From Undaria pinnatifida (taxonomy: Eukaryota > Sar > Phaeophyceae > Laminariales > Alariaceae), in contig JABAKD010000015.1 of NCBI GenBank assembly GCA_012845835.1, positions 11,747,845 to 11,811,844 on the forward strand: a stretch of 64,000 nt of DNA, in the 5' to 3' direction. The translations under genes and the position numbers were made by a program. Positions 40,801 through 54,200 of this stretch are shown in pieces (positions within the stretch are counted from its first letter, which is position 1; each line of letters starts with the position of its first letter). The notes under the pieces were generated by a model. That model was given only the letters and a program-made list of their open reading frames with translations. It did no database searches and was not told the DNA's origin.

Positions 40801-43800
40801 GTATAAAGCCAAAGATAATGGGCGTACAACATAGCCATCGCTGACGTGACCGGGCACGTAACACCCACTGTTCCTTAGCCCAACCGAGTTGTATAGTTTA
40901 GTCCATACCTAGGCCATGGTATTGGTCATTGAGATGTACTTTCAACTCTTCTCAAAAGGCGGGGTTTGTGTGAGGTATGGCGTTCTCGTAATAAACATAG
41001 GCGCACCGCTATCTTGGAATGCATCCTGTATGTTGTACTGTTTGGCGCTCTCAAGAGAGGGGGCGAGGGGGCGGGTGGGCTGGCGGGTGGGCTGGCGGGC
41101 GGGCTTGCGGGCCGGGATCTACTTTTCATTTGCTGTAAAGCGCACATGGATGGTGGACGGAGGTAGCGTTGGGGGAGCGTTACGGCGCGCTACGAGCTTC
41201 ACCCCCCTGACCTTCATTCGCTCTGTCAGACGATACGCTGCATGCAAGCGGAGCCGAAGAAGCCTACGGAGGCCGCCTTTCGTTGCTGTCGGGACCGACA
41301 TTTCGTTTTTTACGTTGGTCGTTGCGATAATTGGTTCGGCTTTGCTTATGATCGCGTCGTTCTTTCCGTAAGTTTTACCTTTTTTTTTCGCGTTCATTCT
41401 TGCGTTTGATCATTTTTTTTTCGTTCGATTATTTTTGCGTCCGGTCGTGTATTTCGTTCGTTCGTTCGCTACCCCGTCAGACGATACGCCGCATGCGAGC
41501 GGAATCGAAGAAGCCCACGGAGGCCGCGTTCGTTGCTGCGTTTAGGGCCGCGCACAAGCGCCGCGAGCCGGACACCTGCAAAGAGCTTTTCGAACACAGG
41601 ATGGAGGTCGGGCTACTGCCGCAGGAGTACGCCTATGTCAAGGTTAGTGCCGTCGTTTATGCGTGTTTTTCACAGCGAGGGGGCTTAGGTCTCTCCGCCC
41701 CTGGTACAAAAGCCCGTGTCGAACCCATAAGAAGCTGGGTTAGTGCCACTCTACGTGTTGTACAGGGGGGGGGAGTTAGACGCCCCCCCTCCCCTGGTAT
41801 GTTCAAAACTCAAAAGTGGAAACCCATGGAGGTCGGGTTACCGCCGCAGGGGTACGTTTATGTCACGGTCAGTGCCGCCTTACGCACGCGGCGGGAGGGG
41901 GGACAGGTCTCTCTTTCCCCCCTGGTACAAAACCAGTGTTGAAACCCATAGAGATCGGGTTGCCGCTGTTGACGGTGGGAGTACGCCCACGTCAAGGGTA
42001 GTGTCACCGTATATACGTATTTTTCAAAGGGTGGGTGCCCGTTTATGGCTTGCCTTAGGCATTTGACCGTTGTGGCTTGCCTTAGTCATTTGAACATTGG
42101 CTCCATCTTTCGAGACGGATCACCGTTCCTACTCCTAATGGAGACGCCTCCAGCCTTTGGGCGCTTAGCATGTTTCTTCCGAATATTACATTATTTAATT
42201 ATTTTTCGTTCCTGATTTTCCTGTTTGGCCGCCTGTGGCCTCCATCTGTCTCCCAGGGTAGCGATCTTTATCTAGCTACTGTCTTATATACCCAACTTCT
42301 CCATGTCACATATTCGTCTATTTTCCCCATCTCTTCCTCTAACACATTCTGTTACTCCTTATACAGTTCACGTTCTCCCACTATGTGGGCTCAACTCTCG
42401 TCTGCGTTGCCACAGGGGTATCTCTGTACGCCTTCTTCCTCCTCCACCCGGCTAGGGGGGGCGTAGGTCTCCCCTCCCCCTTCTACAAAAGCCAATGTCG
42501 AAACCCATATATAGGAGGCTGGGTTAGTGCGGCACTGCATAGTTTTTATCCCGGGGGGGGGGGGGGGGGGGGTTAGATGCCCCCTCTCCCGCTCCCTAGT
42601 ATGGTCAAAGCCTAAAGTTGAAACCCATAGAGGTCGGGTTACCGCCACAGGAGTACGTTTTTTTACCGGGGGGGGAGAAGGTGTACTCATTTGTTGCTTA
42701 CCTTGGTCCTTTCACCATTGACCACGCATCCCTTTCGAGGAAGAGGACTGTTCCTACTCCAAGGAGAGACACCTCCAGCGTGTGAGGGGCGGGTTAGGTT
42801 TTGAGCCCCCCCCTTGTACGACGGCCAACGTCGCCCATGGAGACCGGGTTGCCGCTGCGGGAGTATATGTATGTCAATGATAGTGCCGGTATTTTCACAA
42901 GGGGGCCGGGGGGGGGTAGATGCCCCCCCCACCACCCCCTTGTATGTTGAAAACCCAAAGTCGAAACCCGTGAAGGTCGGATTGCCGCCGCAAATACACG
43001 TATATGAAGGTTTGTACCGCCATACGTCATTTTCGCATGAAGGGGGGGGGCGGTCGATATCTCCCCCCCCTAGTACAAAAGCCAACGTGGAAACCCATGG
43101 GGATCTGGTGGCCGCTGAAGGTGTTCACGGATGTCAAGGTTAGGGCCGCCAATGACGTAAGAGTCATAATGATTTCACGGATAAATCCGTACGTGACGGC
43201 AAGGCTTGGCCGCCACCGCTGCCGCCGCTGCAGGAGATGGTGGTGCTGCTGGGACATGGTATGAAATAATGACAACGCGTCATCTATATCCGAATCGTAG
43301 TTTTCTTTTCAAGCACCGAATCAAACTTTTCTATGTGAAAAATAACCGAATAGCCCAATCACAACGGACGACACGAGGAAATACTGAATTGCTGGTCATA
43401 ACCGGTAATCAACCGCAACGCTTGGTTGCCACCGCCAGCACCGCTAGAGATGATGGTGGAGCTGTTGGAACACGGGATGAAAAAAACGAAACCGTCCAAC
43501 CCTTTTAATGAAAGTTTTGTTTGAATTGACCAATTAAAAAAACAACGAGCTGCGCGATGAACTGATCCGCGGCTTTTCTACGGGTTGGTTCGCTTCTGGT
43601 GGGCCGGATAAGTGTGACACGGCCCGATCCGATCCGACCCGACCCGACCCGTGAGATTTCGGACACTTGCTGACACGACCCGACTCGGCCAACGAGATTT
43701 ATTACAAAAAATTGAAAAACGTCAGCTGTGAGTACGACCGATTGAATGGTTGAAACTCAACTTTGCGAGCTGCGTGTACACGTAAATTTCATTTATGATA

Positions 43801-46800
43801 TGGTGTTTGTGAATGAAACCTGCGATGTGGTTGTTGATAAACAGATGCTCAACTTTTCACGTAAGGTCACTTTGCACGTATTCTATATTTTATCCTCATG
43901 AAAGATATAGGTCGGTGATTTTGGAGATCTCCCGACCCGACCCGCGGGTTGCGCTATGACCGGTAAGCAGCCCTCAAAAGGAGGAGTGAACGGAATGAGC
44001 GTTTGAAATGATGCGTGCTTCGATAGAGGTTCGCCACTTTTTTTCTGACGTTCCTCAATTTCGGAGTTTTAAGACACGTCTTAACCCCCAAAAACTGTTT
44101 TGGAGAAAAACAAAACCGCTACTTCGAAGTATGATACCCCAGATGAAAAAACTCATGGCCTATTGGTAGATACACAACGGGAATCATTGCCAAAAGAACG
44201 GCCTATTATTTTTTTTTTTTCGACGATTTTGGGGTAAGGAGCTCCGTCGTTCAGAAACCGTTTACGCCAAAAAACGGTATACCTCTATCGTATCCTGCAT
44301 CGGGGGAAAAAAAAAACGTATCCGACCGCAACGCTTGGTCGTCGTCGCCGGTCCAGATGATGGTGGTGTTGCTGGAAGATGGGCGTGCCCACGAGTGCCT
44401 CGAATACTGGCGGCAGCTGGTGTGCGTGAATGGGTTGAACGGCTTGGAGATATCCCGGGAGACGTATAACTTCACCATCAAGGCTGCGGCTGAGGTCGAC
44501 TGGGACGAGATGGAGGCCGTCGTGGGGATGATGCAGGTAAGCAAGCTTTTGTTTGTTTTTTCTTGAGTTATAGGGCTAAGGCTGGGATGTTCCATTTGTC
44601 TTGCGAAGGCTTTTCGCTCGAGGAGCTTTATTTCTTACCAAAAAAATGGCTTTTGAGATAACTTCGTCATCAAAAGCCGCGTCTGAGCGTGACTTGGACG
44701 AGATGGAAGCCGTCGTGGGGATATTGCAGGTAGGCAAACTGTTTTTTGTTTTGTTTCGTTTTTTTGGGTTATAGGGTTTAGGTTGCGGTATCGCCGAATA
44801 CCAGTATAGTCTTGCGGAGGCTTTTCGCTCGAGGAGCCGTGTATCCCAGAAAACTTCGCCATCAAGGCCGCGTCTGAGCGTGATTAGCCGAGATGGAAGC
44901 CGTGCTGAGGATGATGCAGATTAGCAACTTTTTTTTTTTGTGTGTTTGGGTTATATGGGGTTAAGGCTCGGAGAGCACATATCAAGTTTCGACAAAATCT
45001 TCGATCTCACAGCTGGAGTGTATTTTTATTTTTATAATAATTTCTAAGCTCGGCTCGGCCGCGAAGGGGGTGATGCACGCACGTCGTTTCTTTTTCTATC
45101 TTGTTTTTCGTTTTTTGTTTTTTATTTTGGTTTAGGATTATGGTTGGGGTATGGCTAGCACTTTTTGGACTCAACAGGTGTTAACTCACGGGGCTTGCTG
45201 CTTTTGTTTGTTCCTTGTTTTTTTATTCAAATTTATTCCAAATGCGTCAGCTGTTAGTTCGATAAATTTAGTGGTCGGTACTCATGTTTGCAAGCTGCAT
45301 GGTACACCCGCCGCTCGTTCTTGCAGATGTGCTGTTCGAATCCTTTGAATTTATATATTCTTTGGATGTTGTCGAGGTGAACATCAACAACATCAACAAC
45401 ATCAACAACATCAACAACAAAATGTTGTTTATGTTAATGATGGTACCAATAGCTAACATAACATACGTACTTGATCCGAAGGTAGGATGTTGGTGAGAAC
45501 CGCGATAGGCATCGATAGCGCTCGACATTTTTGAGGCTTGGAGCTCCATTTGTGGTCACTGATCAAATTGCTAAGGATGAAGTCGCTCCTCCCCTCCCCT
45601 GGACATGATGGTTTCACCCCCCCCCCCCCCGCCCCCATGTGGCAATGCAGACTAGGGTAGAACTCCTATGGTGGGAGAATGTGAACTGTACAAGGAAGAA
45701 CGGGGTGTGTGTAGAGGAGCTGGGGAAAACAGACGAATGTGACATGGACAAGTTCGGGTCAGGGTTAACTGGAGAGTAGCAGCGACGAAACGACCGCCAT
45801 CTTAGGAGTTGCTATAGGCGGTGCCCACCTATGGCTAAACAGGAAGCAGACCAGGTAAGCAACACGTTTCTAGGCGATATATGGAATACACACAAGGAGC
45901 GCCCCAAACGCGCCCAAATGTTGGAGGTGTCTCTGTTAGGAGGAGGAACGGAGCTCCGTATCGAAAGGGATGCGTGGTCAATGTGGTTTCATGATTAAGG
46001 CAAGCAACAAATGAGTACCCCCCCCTCCCCCCCATTAGGAGCAGGAACGGTGCTCCGTCTCGAAAGGGATGCGTGGTCAATGGTCAAACGACTAAGGCAA
46101 GCAACAAATGAGTACGCCCCCCCCCCCCCCCCCCCCCCCCGCATTGAATGGCGTGTCCGCCCCCCCCTCCGCTCGAACCCCAGGGCTCAGGGGGTTGAAA
46201 CCAAGTGACCATGACAATCGATGGCTCAACAAGAGAGGACAGTTATCGATGGAAAGCCCCTAACCCTATGTACCCCCTGGTGTTGCTCCGTCGCAAAAGG
46301 GATGCGTGGTCACTGGTCGATCGACTCCTGGCAAGCAACAAATGAGTACGCCCCCCCCCCCCCCCCCCCCCTTCCATTACATGGAACCGTTCTCCGTCGC
46401 AAAAGGGATGTGTGGTCAACCATCAAATGACTGACGTGAGCAACAAACAAGTACTCCCCTCCCGCCCCCTTCCCCCCACCCCGATATTATGTTTTTACCC
46501 CCCGCCCCCCCCCATTGCATGATTCAACAAAGTAACTCATTGGCGCTGTCGCCCATACGCGAAAAAGTAGGCACAAGGTGTTGCAGTCCGTCTTACGAGC
46601 GGTTCTTGGATGGTTGAAGTTCATCCTTCATGCGACTCGCCGAACACCTTTCGGCGCTTCGCGCTTGGTGCACGCAATGTCTGCCTGGTTGGTGAAAACC
46701 CGATGTGCCCCATCCCGGCATCGTAGGGACGCGAGGGTCAAAGGTCATACGACTGCGGCTATGCATGAAATGAGTACCCCCCCTACCCCCCATTAGGAGC

Positions 46801-48243
46801 AGGAACGGTGCTCCGTCTCGAAAGCGATGCGTGGTCAATGATCAAATGACTGAGGCGAGCATCAAATGAGTATCCCCCCCCCCCCCCGTCGACACGATTG
46901 TTTCACCCCCCCTCCCCCCCCATTGCATGACCCCCCCCCCCTCAAACCAGGCTCAGGGGCTGAGACCAACCGACAAAACCTACCGAGCTGCCCTGAACGG
47001 GCTTAACAAGAGAGGACAGCCGTTACATGGAGCGCTGCCTGAATGGATAGCGCGAGCGTTCACGGCTATTGAGGGGGCGGGGGCGCCGCCCGGGACCAGT
47101 CTACAGCAGAAAGTGGCGGTGGTATACGCCAACGGGGAGATGTGGCAGGAAGCCGTCGATTGCTTCCAGAACGTGGTGAGTGACGAGCGATATGTCGTTT
47201 CGCCGAGTGTTAAAACTATATTTAGACATTTGAACCACAATCAAACCATAATCAACACCTTCACCACTAGATGCCCTTTTTTCTTCAATTTTATTTGAAA
47301 TTGGTGTAGCCACAGTTGACGCCTTCACTACTGGATACCCTTTTTTTTACAAATTTACTTGAAATCACTATAGTCACAATTAACGCCTTCACTACTGGAA
47401 ACCTTTTTTTGACAAAATCACTTGAAATTGGTAAAGCCATAATTAACGCCTTCGCTACTGGAAACCTTTTTTGGCGACAAATTGACTTGAAGTTAGTATA
47501 GGGAGGGGTTTGGGGGCTCTAAAGGGGTTAAGCAAGTAGCTGATTTCGCCCCATTGGTTATTTTGATATATGTTTTCGTTGACCATGGCGTCGGTCCAGT
47601 GTAGCAGTCAGTACAGTGTGGTGGTCGGTTTTTGGTGTATGGTGTGGCTGGAAACCATCGATACGTTCGAGAAAGTGAAGGAATAGTTTACTGGCGGTTG
47701 GTATGGTATGACGGTTGGTGTTGATGTGTGGCGGTCGGTAATGCTGTCTGGCTGTGGGTAATGCTGTATGGCGGTCGGTAATGCCGTCTGGCAGTCGGTA
47801 GGGTGTGGCTTACGCGCGGGGGAAGATGTGGCAGGAATCCATCGATATGGTTGGGGAGCTGGTGAGATTATTTGGACCTAGATGAGAAAAATGGAGGTGC
47901 AACCCTGTCAGAAAGCTCATGCCCTAGGTATACAGCGGACAATTGGCAGTTTCGGTTCGGGAACTTTTTTTTTTCCAGAATAAAATATTTCAAGAATCAG
48001 AAGAACAGTAGGCGTTTCGCTCGGGTTTCGCTCCCAAATTCAGAACCAGAGAATTTTTTTGAGCTCTCATTCTTGAAACTAAAGTTCCGGTTCAAAACGA
48101 GAACGAACAGGGCGTAAGATGTGATGTATCAGTGTTTTAGTGTGGAGAGCGCTCTGATGTGAATCACACACACCACCTCCCGAACACACAGCGCTCCGAC
48201 TACCAAACAAAGCACACCCCATAACCCATACCAGTAGCTAGCC

Positions 48244-48286
<43 letters not shown>

Positions 48287-51200
48287 GACCCGCACGCAGC
48301 ATCGAACCGCCGCAGGGATGTGGATCACCTCCTCGAAGGTTCGAATCGGTGCTGACATGCCACATGGGCGAAAGGAGAGGGGAGCTGGGAGAGGGGAGGG
48401 TGCTGGGTTCTGTGGGTCGAGGCCAAGATGGCCAGTTTACAGGGACCAAGAGGCACAGCGGCCATCAAATCTGCGGGGGTCGTATTTACTCGCCGCGCAC
48501 TGCTGCTGCGTGTTGCTGCTGCGTGCTTTGTTGCTCTGGCGGCCTCGGTGACAAGCCTGAAGTCGCAGGATCGTCGATTCCGAGACCTAGCGAACGTGTG
48601 GTTGAATACATGAAAATACCTGTTCGTATCTGGGACACGAATTCGCACACGTCCACAGCGTGACAGCTATGAGTATGTGGGAGTTGATTTTGATTGCTGA
48701 CAACCGCCGACAGAGCCACTGCCTGCTTTTATGTTTGATCCCACGACGGGAACGTAGGTCCTGGCCACGCGCTGCTGCTGCTGCTGCCGCTGCTGCCGCC
48801 GCTGCTGCTGCGTACTTCGTCGCACAGACAGTCTGGTTATCAGCTGCGTAGCTAGCTGCCTGCTGCTGCAGCAGCGGTTGTTCGTTCGCTCGGCCCAATG
48901 CAAAAAGCAAAAACACGTTTTTTTTTTTTTTGGAAAACCTCTCGAAGGGTTTGCAGTTTTTCGGTTAACTAATGCCATATGGTGTTTCTGACCCTCTGGC
49001 CGGTTGAGCGCCTTAACTGGGTAACTCGCGGGTAGGCTACCTTTACGGGTACAATGGTTGTTTTTCGGACTAGCGCATAGAAGCGTTGGGTCAGGTTGCT
49101 CGAACGGATGCCTTCGAAGGCGTGTTTTGGGTGAGATGTTGACCCCCTCCCTCACGTTAGGAGCCCAGGAAACTTCTTAGAACCTGCTGCGCCTCTGCCG
49201 TGGGATGACTCCTCCGCGCGCGCGGCCGACTTGAACACTAACCGGCACGAAACGCCATTTGCCCATTTCGTTCTGGAAAATAAATATCTTCCGGTTCTGG
49301 AAATGGTCATTCTGATAACGAAAAATGAAAAACCATTGCCGAAACTGTCTTAATACGAAGTATTTCAAGGAAGACCCAGGCTACAGTAGGGGGAGGGGGC
49401 ATGTTAAGGGGAGCGTAGCCATTTGTTGCTTGCCTCGAGTCATTTGACCATTGACCATGCATCCCTTTCGAGACGGAGCACCGTTCTTCCTACTCCTGAT
49501 AGAGCCGCCTCCAACATTTTGGGCGCTCATTACGCTTCTTCCATACGTTACGTAGAAACGGTTTGCTTATCCTACAGTATTCCCGTCCTGTTTCGCCGGT
49601 AGGGGTGTGTGTGTCTGTTTTGGCGTCGTTTTTTGTAGTGGTTCCGGGTTCCTCGCGCGAGTAACCCCCTGTTCCTTCGCGGTGTTAAGTTTTTTTTTGG
49701 CTGTTTTAGTTTCTCGATACCAATCCGCAATGTTATTATGTAAGGTACGCTGCGCCAAGAAAATCGCCTCAAATATTTTTTGTCCGTGACGTAGAGAGTC
49801 ATTCGCGCGAGTGGCGGAAACCTTGATAGCGAACATGGGTGTATTAACTTCCCCCTACTTATATCACACCCTTGGTCGGAATGCATGGCATTTTTAGCCC
49901 CGTCGGTCACGGAAAAAAAAAAAAATGTCGAAAAGCGCAAACTCTTGTCGTAGCACCCGTCTGTGGCGGTCGGTAATTGCTGTGCCGCGGTCGGTACTGC
50001 CGTGTGGCGGTCGATGTTGCTGCGTGGTGGTCGGTACCGTGTGGCGGTCGGTGGTTCAAATATTTTTCGGCTTTCCTTTTTTTCTTGTGTGTTTTTGTGG
50101 CGTTTTGGGCATTTTGTACTAATAATAGACGGATTTTTTTTTGTGTTTTTTTTTTTTTTTTAGTGTTGGTCTCTTTTGTGTGTGTTCGTGTGTTCGTTTG
50201 TGTGTGTTTTTTTGTTTTTCTCGACTTTTTTTTGCATTTAATTCACCTACTTTTTCGGGTATAGTGCGTCGTACGGCTTTTCGAGTGAACATACGAAAAT
50301 CTACACAGACCTAGTTGCATTTTTTAGTGTACACTAGTGGTACTCCCGAAATATGCCAGTTGCCGGCCGGTATGGCGGACAAAAACAAATTGGTGCTGTA
50401 TCCTCTGTATCAAGTACTAAAATAACAAAATAATAACAGGGCAGTACGGCAATGCCGCCGTACGGGTTCATCTCCCACAGGACGCAAAAAGACTCCCACG
50501 TACGGAACGGCCCACTAACCCACCACGGACGACGCAGTGCACCCTCCACCCACCCACCGACCAAACCTTTACTACATACAGCAGTACAGCAGTGCAGCAG
50601 TACGTACATCAGAACAGCCGTGCAGCAGTACGTACAGCAGTATACACCTGGTACGCGGGGCGCAGTTAGTTGGTTGGTTCTTATGAAACAGGAAACAGAA
50701 AAAAAGACTCCCACGTACAGAACGGCCCACCCACCCACCACGGACGACGCAGTGCACTCTCCACCCACCCACCGACCAAACCTTTACTATACATAAAGAA
50801 CAGCAGTGCAGCAGTACGTACATCAGAACAGCAGTGCAGCAGTACGTACAGCACAGCAGAACAGCAGTGCAGCAGTACGTACATCAGAACAGCCGTGCAG
50901 CAGTACGTACAGCAGTACACACCTGGTACGCGGGGCGCAGTTAGTTGGTTGGTTCTTGTTCTTATGAAACAGGAAACAGCAAAAAAAAGACTCCCACGTA
51001 CAGAACGGCCCACCCACCCACCACGGACGACGCAGTGCACCCTCCACCCACCCACCGACCAAACCTTTACTACATACAGCAGAACAGCAGTGCAGCAGTA
51101 CGTACAGAACAGCAGAACAGCAGTGCAGCAGTACGTACATCAGAACAGCCGTGCAGCAGTACGGACAGCAGTACAGCAATGCAGCAGTACCTAGAGCAAT

Positions 51201-54200
51201 ACACCTGACGGGCGAGCAGCAGCCGATTTGTTGGTTACAATGCTCCCGGGCTGGGCGGGATTCGCCATTGTTAGGCCAAGCGAAAAGCGCTCGCGTTGCC
51301 GATTCTGCGCACGGCGAGCGGCGACGGCTGGACGCTGCTGTGTTTGGTCCTGGTGTTGTGTGATTGCTGTTGACGCAGGCGCGCTTGTGGTCTCGTGTCC
51401 ATGGCTGTGTCCATGACCCAAGTGACCAAAAAGCAATTCGAAAATTCAATATAGTTGGGAGTTCGAAGAAAAAAAATTAGCAGGCAGCGACGAAGAAAAA
51501 GCGGGGGGGGGGCAAGCGAGCCGTCCCCGGGAGGGCGATTTCCACGCTCCCCCCTCGCCGAGGTGGGGCACCGACGGCCGTTCTTTCGCCGGCATGTCGT
51601 AGTGCTGCTGTGCGGGTGGGACGTGGCGGCACCGCGAGGCCGCCTGAGGCCGAGTGGAGCTCGGGAGTCGCCGCTTTTTTGGGGGGGGTGTTTTAACCAA
51701 GATATTTTTCAAAGATCCAAAACGTCACGACCAACCTTAGCGTATTATATAATAAGGATATAAATAAAGCGTACCGGTTATTGTATCTCGACACTAATTT
51801 GCCATACACATGTCTCTGTGATACGTACGTATACACTTTCAAGCATGGGTGCTTGTACACATTCATGACCACCATATAAACCGAATGATCATCGCTAACT
51901 AGGCACGGCGAGGCGAAAATTACCACTAATCGAATCAGCCCTGATTTATTGTGTATTGCCAATTTTACGCAGCTGTCCAGAAGAAGCCATTTATCAACCC
52001 AGGGGTGGGAATGCCTCGTGAAGTCGCAGTTCAAGCTCGGGAAGTACGCCGATATGATGGAGACATGGACCCGTGGTGCAGGTGCAACTTCCGAGGTGCG
52101 GTGGAATTTCGATTGCGGAGAAATTGCGGTAAACATTTGATTGCGGTGGAATTGTGATGACGGTGAAATTGCGCTTGCGGTGGAAGTTCAGTTACGATGC
52201 TACTATGCGGTGCGATCGTGAATGTGGTGTTATTTCGGTTGCGATTCGACCGTGCGGTGTAACTGCCATTGCGGTTGCGGTGTAACTGCCGAAGAAGTGT
52301 GATTGCGGTGGAATTGCAGGTAAGATGCGATTGTCCGGTACGATCGTGAATGCGGTGAAACCGTGGAGGAATTTTGAGTGCGGTGGACCTACCGTTACGA
52401 TTCTGATTGCGGTGCGATTGTGATCGCGGTGTACTTTCGATTGGCGGTGCGATTGCGGTCGATTGGCGGCGCGATTGCGATTGTGGTGGCATTGTGGTGG
52501 GATTGTGATGGCGATGCAATTGTGATTGCGGTGGAATTGTGATTGAGATGCGATTGTGGTGGGCGGTGCGATTACGGTGAAAAATCGTTGCGGTAGAATT
52601 GTGATTGCGGTGCGATTATCGTGAAATTACGAATACCCTCTTCACTGTTGCACTGTTGTGTCTCCTCCCCCCCCCCACTACTCATGTCTACTATTTCCCG
52701 GTGGTACTTCGTACTCGCTAAAATATGTGGGCTTTACCTGCATAAAAGTATTGGTATATATCTAGGCCTGTGACTCGGCAGGACTTCGATCACCAACTAG
52801 TTATCAGTCGGCTAAGAGTCAGTCGTGAAACAGAGGTGCTGACTATCCGACTTATTGGATACCTAACCATACTTTTTGGAAGGATTGTTTCAAGAATTGT
52901 TTTATGGATTGTTTTATTGCGGGATGCATTTTTTCGTTTTTGGCGGGGCATCCTCGGGCCGTGGAGGGGCTAATTTGCCTCGCTTCGCTTGCCTGGCTTC
53001 AGTCGGCAAGTCGGCTGGCCATCAGCTGGCGTCGCCGGCTGACTCGCCGACTAATGCCAGTTAGTTGTCTAACGGCAGGTGCCGATTTGTTACGCGAGTA
53101 TTCGGTTTCGCTGTCGTCGATTTAATGTTAATCAAACGTTTGCTCCGGTTTACAGCCCTATTATTCACCGTGTTCAACTTTTGCACCCCCCTCCCCTTTT
53201 ATAGTGGGGTTGGCGTTGGTTGGCAACGACGCTGTAAAATATGCCAGTCACTGCGTGAGCTAAACAACCAGGGTGCCTTTTTTTTATTTTTTTTGGCGAT
53301 CACCATGATGGGCATCGAATTAGATCATGTTGTGCGGGTCGGAGAACCCAAACTCCGAACAAGGGAGATGATCGCATCACGTAGTGTGAATATGGTAAGG
53401 AACCCGAGAGGCAGTTACATAGTAGTACCCATTGCTGCCTCTGGAACGGCCACACCAGAAAACAAAGTACTGTAACTCATAGGCGCTGTCATCCATAAGC
53501 AAGGACGTAGGCACGAGGTGCCGAAGTCCGTCTTACGAGCGTTTTTTGGGAGGATGAGGTTCACCCTTCATGCAACTCGCCGAACACCTCACGGCGCTTC
53601 GCGCTTGGTGCAAGCAATGTCTGCCGGGTTGGCGAAAACCCGACGTGCTCCGTCCCGCCAAAGTAGGGATGCGAGGGTCTATGATCATACGACTACGGCC
53701 ATACACAAACTGAGTACACATCGCCCTACTCATGTCCACAATTTTACCGTGTTCACTTGTTACCCACCCACCTCCCCACCCCTACTATCTATAGAGCGTG
53801 TTCACTCGTTACCCTCCCCTCCCACCGCCGCCCTACGCAACCTTACTATTTATTGTGTTCACTTATTGCCCCCCCCTCCCCCCCCCCCGCGCCTAAAGTA
53901 CCAGTCCGACAAAAAGTATAAGCTCGATACGAAAACAATAAACATAAGCTGGGTACGGAATTGCGGTCATGCGGTACTGCCACCATAAACCCCAGACTCG
54001 TTTATAGTAGTTGATAGTCTTATCCCCATGCCGATACATCGAAGGGTTGAAACATCCTTTGGTTGACCCGGGGATGCTCATTTACCACCCCCTCCTTATG
54101 ATCTTGGAGACTTTTGGCACATTTTTTCAAGCATTATTCATGTCGAGCTTCTGTTTGTTGTCGGAGTGGTACGCACAAGGTGCCGCAATCCGCCTCCCAA

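Larger units (their letters stand above)
41720..43150 (+). repeat. Eight echoes of PPR exon 6 tail plus donor
   Basis: Copies near 41722, 41820, 41945, 42505, 42618, 42835, 42965 and 43088. They share AAACCCATGGAGGTCGGG, TTACCGCCGCAGG, GTACG..TATGTCA and GGTTAGTGCCG, spaced by 100-130 bp where uninterrupted. The true exon end is ATGGAGGTCGGGCTACTGCC... TATGTCAAG|GTTAGTGCC. Confidence 0.9.
41643..44356 (+). other. PPR intron 6, crowded with echoes
   Basis: Eight copies of the exon 6 tail, two of the exon 7 start, two LINE tails on the minus strand, G/C homopolymers up to about 22, a GACCC-rich block (43600-43700) and a family F repeat. Confidence 0.7.
44537..46950 (+). other. PPR intron 7
   Basis: Exon 7 tail echoes (44650-44740, 44850-44925), family F pieces, a decayed LINE copy and a cluster of C-tailed LINE 3' ends. 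An echo of the exon 8 start (46175-46250) has GGGCTCAGGGGGTTGAAACC and AACAAGAGAGGACAGTTA. Confidence 0.7.
47176..51972 (+). other. PPR intron 8
   Basis: Tandem partial TTAA MITEs (47290-47531), a TGGCGGTCGGTAATGC tandem (47620-47815, again 49960-50045), an exon 8 tail echo (47815-47865), CAG tracts (48245-48285, 48770-48810, with decayed GC-rich sequence around them), a LINE tail and a ~250-bp tandem (50460-51215). The GC-rich piece 51230-51680 has ORFs on both strands but no recognisable family. Confidence 0.55.

Noticed and set aside
50670-51449. 174- and 208-codon ORFs on opposite strands
   Set aside because: Both derive from the 220-290-bp tandem repeat and its CAGCAGTACGTACA sub-units.
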